In this document: positions 61,601-64,000 of the stretch, piece by piece
Numbering within the stretch: the stretch's first letter is position 1
Layout of the letters: every line of letters starts with the position of its first letter
Assembly: GCF_001625215.2 (NCBI RefSeq)
Contig: NC_030386.2
Location: 38,691,296 to 38,755,295, forward strand
DNA: 64,000 nt
Source: Daucus carota subsp. sativus
Lineage: Eukaryota > Streptophyta > Magnoliopsida > Apiales > Apiaceae
Direction of reading: 5' to 3'
Notes under the pieces: generated by a model
Database searches by the model: none
What the model was told of the DNA's origin: nothing
The model's input: the letters and a program-made list of their open reading frames with translations, nothing else
Translations under genes and position numbers: made by a program

Positions 61601-62193
61601 GGCTGAGGAAAATGGCTCAGAACCAAACCAGTTCAAGTGCTCCTTCCCGGATGTCTGTGAAATGGGTGTGCCCTGATCCTGGTGTTCTCAAGTTGAATGT
61701 TGACGCAGCTTATTGTCAGGGAGCTTCTTCTTTCTCGATTGGTATGGTTCTCCGCAATCATGAGGGTTCTTTTGTGGCTGGCAAGACTTTGTGTCAAACT
61801 ATGGTTCCATCAGTTTTGGAGGCTGAAGCTCGTGCCATCATGGAAGGTCTTCACTGGCTTTGCTCTTTGTCTCATGACATGGTTGTTGTGGAGTCTGACT
61901 CTTTGATCAATGTTCGAGCGCTGCAAAACAAGTCTGATAACTTGCTGGAAGTTGGTCATGTATTGGATGCCTGCCGTATAATTATTGATTCTAAGCCAGG
62001 TTGTTCAATTGCTTTTGTTAAAAGACAAGCGAATAGGGTAGCTCATCTCGTAGCTAAATTGCCTTGTTCTCTAGATTGTCAAAATGTTATTACGTCTCCT
62101 TCAGGGGTGTTGTTGGAGGCTTTATTTTCTGATGTTTCTTGAGTTTATGAAAGCATCTTTCTTCAAAAAAAAAAAAAAAGAAAGGTTATAATT
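58658..62193 (+). mobile_element. 5'-truncated LINE (L1-type) with poly(A) tail and 16-bp TSD
   Basis: The element is 58674-62177. An identical 16-bp repeat, AAGAAAGGTTATAATT, flanks it (58658-58673, 62178-62193), and an A-run of about 15 bases ends it. It starts within the last part of the endonuclease domain (SDHDPILLDLLS), so its 5' part is missing, which is common in target-primed reverse transcription. The rest encodes reverse transcriptase, zf-RVT and RNase H. The flanking ATG at 58653 belongs to host DNA. The perfect target repeat suggests a young insertion. Confidence 0.93.
58674..62142 (+). pseudogene. LINE ORF2 remnant: reverse transcriptase, zf-RVT, RNase H
   Basis: The upstream part (to 61280) contains the reverse transcriptase: DLRPIALCNVLYKILSKVLA, then KLDISKAYDRVDW, GIRQGDPLSPYLFLFCVEGL, and the catalytic FADD in HLLFADDSFLFF (about 60085-60120). 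It is followed by MYLGLPSLVGRSKKRVF and the start of zf-RVT (WKLDLPHKINLFLWRVC). The downstream part (61285-62142) completes zf-RVT (CPFCDSSIEDLVHIFFSCPF) and encodes RNase H (LNVDAAY, LEAEARAIMEGL, VVESDSL, RQANRVAHL). The two parts are separated by one frameshift, where a 7-bp near-copy (TTCTAAT/TTCTAAA at 61268-61281) has been added, creating a stop. Apart from that and the missing 5' part I see no other break in about 3.4 kb, unusual for a dead LINE. Confidence 0.9.
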
Positions 62194-63008
62194 ACTTTTT
62201 GTGTTTAATATAAGATTAATTATCAATTTATATTTTTTTATAAAACTAAAACAAAATATACATATATGTCAGAGTGATGAATTCAAAATTTTAACTCTGT
62301 GATATAGTTATAGAATCACTTATAATTAATTATAACGACTTGCTCCAAGTTTATAAATTTCAAAATTAATGTTCAATACTATCATCTTGTTTAAGATTCT
62401 TTATTCATAATTTGTATCCTACAATATTACGGTCGTTTTAAGATGGGTTTTGGCTTGATCCCTTATCCATTCATAGTTTATTTTTCATTTATACTTTATT
62501 ATATTATAATGACTTGTGTTGATTAAAAATATACTTATATTACCAATATCCTAAAGAATGAATATATAGTGGAGGACAAAGTTGATAGTAATGGATCTGT
62601 CTAAAAAAAGGTTTAGTCAAAATAAGTAATTATTCTTGAATAAACTTGTATACATACTTTTTCTAAAAATATATATTAAGAAAGAGATTGTTTAGCAAAT
62701 ATAGATAGTTATTTATAATAAATACATAATAATATCATGTTCAAAAAAATAATAGTTTAATGATAAATAAGATATCTGATATAAAATAATTTTTTTGGAA
62801 AAAAATTGGCCTAAATATTTTGATCATAAAATAAAAAAAATAATTCCAGATATTATATATAAAAAAAAAAGTACACGTCCCAGTCCCCAGACAAAACCGG
62901 TCAAACCTTTGGACTTTTATTACTTTGAGATGCAACTCATTAAACAACAGACCACATGCCATATCTAACACACCAATCAAACATAAACTATACTTACATG
63001 TCTGTAGC
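62194..63008. other. Spacer upstream of the lipase-like gene
   Basis: AT-rich, no gene. The 79-codon minus frame at 62741-62980 is unsupported. Confidence 0.4.
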
Positions 63009-63016
63009 TATATATA
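63009..63016 (+). promoter_or_regulatory. TATA box candidate of the lipase-like gene
   Basis: TATATATA about 50 bp upstream of the ATG at 63067, with an A/C-rich leader after it. Confidence 0.55.
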
Positions 63017-63066
63017 CCTCTTTATTTTCGTCAACTAAACACAACTAAAAAAACATAAATTTTCAG

Positions 63067-63326
63067 ATGGAGTTGAACAAGAGTTCAGAGCAGATGGGTA
63101 ATGAAAAGATTAAGACTTTGATAAATGTTAAGAAGATCAAGAAGAGGAGATTTAAGGGTTTGAAAATGGGGTGTTTTGGGATGAGAAGAAGGGATGATTA
63201 TGGTCATTCTACTTTGGAAGAAGCTGATGTGGATGGGAATCTTGATATGGAGTCTGCTTCTAATTTTGGGTCGGGTCGGGTTGACCCGACCCATCTTGTT
63301 GTTACTGTTAATGGTATCATTGGCAG
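63067..63326 (+). CDS. Putative serine esterase / DUF676 lipase-like protein, first exon
   Basis: The exon encodes about 87 residues. It starts MELNKSSEQMGNEKIKTLIN, has a basic stretch (KKIKKRRFKGLKMG) and ends PTHLVVTVNGIIG|, with a donor CAG|GTCAG after AG of the next codon. Plant DUF676 proteins continue from HLVVxVNGIxGSAADW to the GHSLGG-type serine motif, so only the first beta strand of the alpha/beta hydrolase is here. I do not find the SAADW exon before 64000; it should lie beyond the window. Esterase or lipase activity is inferred from the family. The 3' part of the exon, including the donor, is duplicated downstream (63392-63515). Confidence 0.72.
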
Positions 63327-63515
63327 GTCAGTCTGTTTTAGCCTCTACTTGCCCTTTTCAGAATTTTGCATAATTTGTTTTTTAATTTGGTATGGGTCGG
63401 ATTGACCCGAGCGGACACATTTTCTTGTTACTCTGTTAATGGGATAATAATTGGCAGGTCAAGTCAGCCTCTAGCCCTGTACTTACCCTTTTTAGACTCT
63501 TGCATAGTTCAATTT
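63270..63515. repeat. About 122-bp imperfect tandem duplication covering the exon 1 end and donor
   Basis: Unit 1 (about 63270-63391) runs from GGGTCGGGTTGACCCGACCC through GTTACTGTTAATGGTATCAT and TGGCAGGTCAGT to the CCCTTTT region. Unit 2 (about 63392-63515) repeats GGGTCGGATTGACCCGAGC, GTTACTCTGTTAATGGGATA, TTGGCAGGTCAAGTCAGCCTCTA and CCCTTTTTAGA with small insertions. Identity is roughly 75-80 percent by eye. Confidence 0.8.
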
Positions 63516-64000
63516 TTTTTCACTCAGGAAAAAAAAGTTTGATCTTTGTGGTATTAGGATATGTTGTTTATGATGTAGTGATATTGGTATGTTTTTGTAT
63601 TGATTATCTGAAATATGGGGTTTTATAATGTGATTTACGAAGTTGGAATGTAGTAATATTTGTGTATTAATTACATTTTGGTTCAGTGAGGGCATTAAGG
63701 CTGTTTATCTAATTTGGTACAAATGTGATGTACCTGGATATGGCAAGTTGGCTTGATTCTGCATTGCAGAGGTATTTTGTTCTTCATGGAAAATTGGGAA
63801 TAGTTATGATAGTCTTTGCTTTAGATGTCCAGATTCTTGTAAAATATCAAGTAGCCTCTTTCATCACATTTGTGTGTTCTCGTTATGTATTTGTTTTTGC
63901 CCATAAGAAAATTATGCAGTTTACTTGTGTCTATATATATATGTCAAGTGCAATTCTTTATGGTATCCATACTATATTACTGTTATTATGTCAAATATAA
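63327..64000. other. Intron 1 of the lipase-like gene, reaching the window edge
   Basis: T-rich sequence typical of a plant intron. The 91-codon frame at 63725-64000 has no domain and runs out of the window; I read it as intron sequence. Confidence 0.55.

Overview
This window is nuclear DNA of a flowering plant, very probably a dicot. The evidence is split genes with short GT-AG introns, AT-rich spacers (many of them full of Stowaway-type MITEs), and proteins that match plant-only families (No Pollen Germination Related 1, HD-Zip class II, WEB, CSC1/OSCA, ACC synthase). I cannot fix the species from sequence alone. There are no bacterial-style operons, no CRISPR array, and no rRNA or tRNA gene that I can support. 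I saw no LTR retrotransposon or virus-like element.

Layout. 1-3.5 kb is a gene-free MITE cluster. 3.8-4.6 kb holds a ZCF37-like gene. 4.98-6.43 kb is a non-autonomous Mutator-like transposon with 205-bp inverted ends and a 10-bp target duplication, itself invaded by a Stowaway MITE. 7.06-10.2 kb (-) is an AKAP17A/SFRS17A-like gene, divergent from a small VCP/p97-interacting protein gene (10.9-12.4 kb, +), which converges on an NPGR1 gene (13.5-16.2 kb, -). 18-21.9 kb is a second MITE cluster, including a perfect 9-bp-TSD Mutator-type MITE. 22.2-23.3 kb is an intronless F-box/kelch gene. 23.3-26.2 kb is repeat-rich spacer. 26.36-28.7 kb is a five-unit polyubiquitin gene with a heat-shock element and a leader intron. 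31.66-33.5 kb is an ACC synthase gene (ethylene synthesis). 34.0-35.2 kb (-) is a short WEB-family gene. 37.56-44.1 kb is an 11-exon CSC1/OSCA-like channel gene, convergent with a 10-exon branched-chain aminotransferase gene (44.5-47.0 kb, -) that uses a GC-AG intron.

48.5-54.4 kb has no complete gene. It carries short exon-like pieces, an exact 60-bp direct duplication and a clear C-terminal fragment of a plant cysteine oxidase, so it looks like a patchwork of captured or decayed gene pieces. 56.6-57.7 kb is an HD-Zip class II gene. 58.67-62.18 kb is a recent 5'-truncated LINE with a poly(A) tail and a perfect 16-bp target duplication. 63.07 kb onward is the first exon of a DUF676 serine-esterase/lipase-like gene that runs off the window.

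The genes look like an ordinary mix of unrelated housekeeping and regulatory loci rather than a cluster. The loosest thematic link is hormone and stress response (ACC synthase, heat-inducible-looking polyubiquitin, a mechanosensitive/osmosensing channel family member, the plant cysteine oxidase relic). I did not find a convincing new biological system. The most unusual things are the nested Mutator-like element with its internal GTTCGCCCC palindromes, the 48.5-54.4 kb patchwork, the duplicated splice donor in the lipase-like gene, and the young LINE with a single 7-bp lesion. All exon borders were read by eye from splice consensus and frame continuity.
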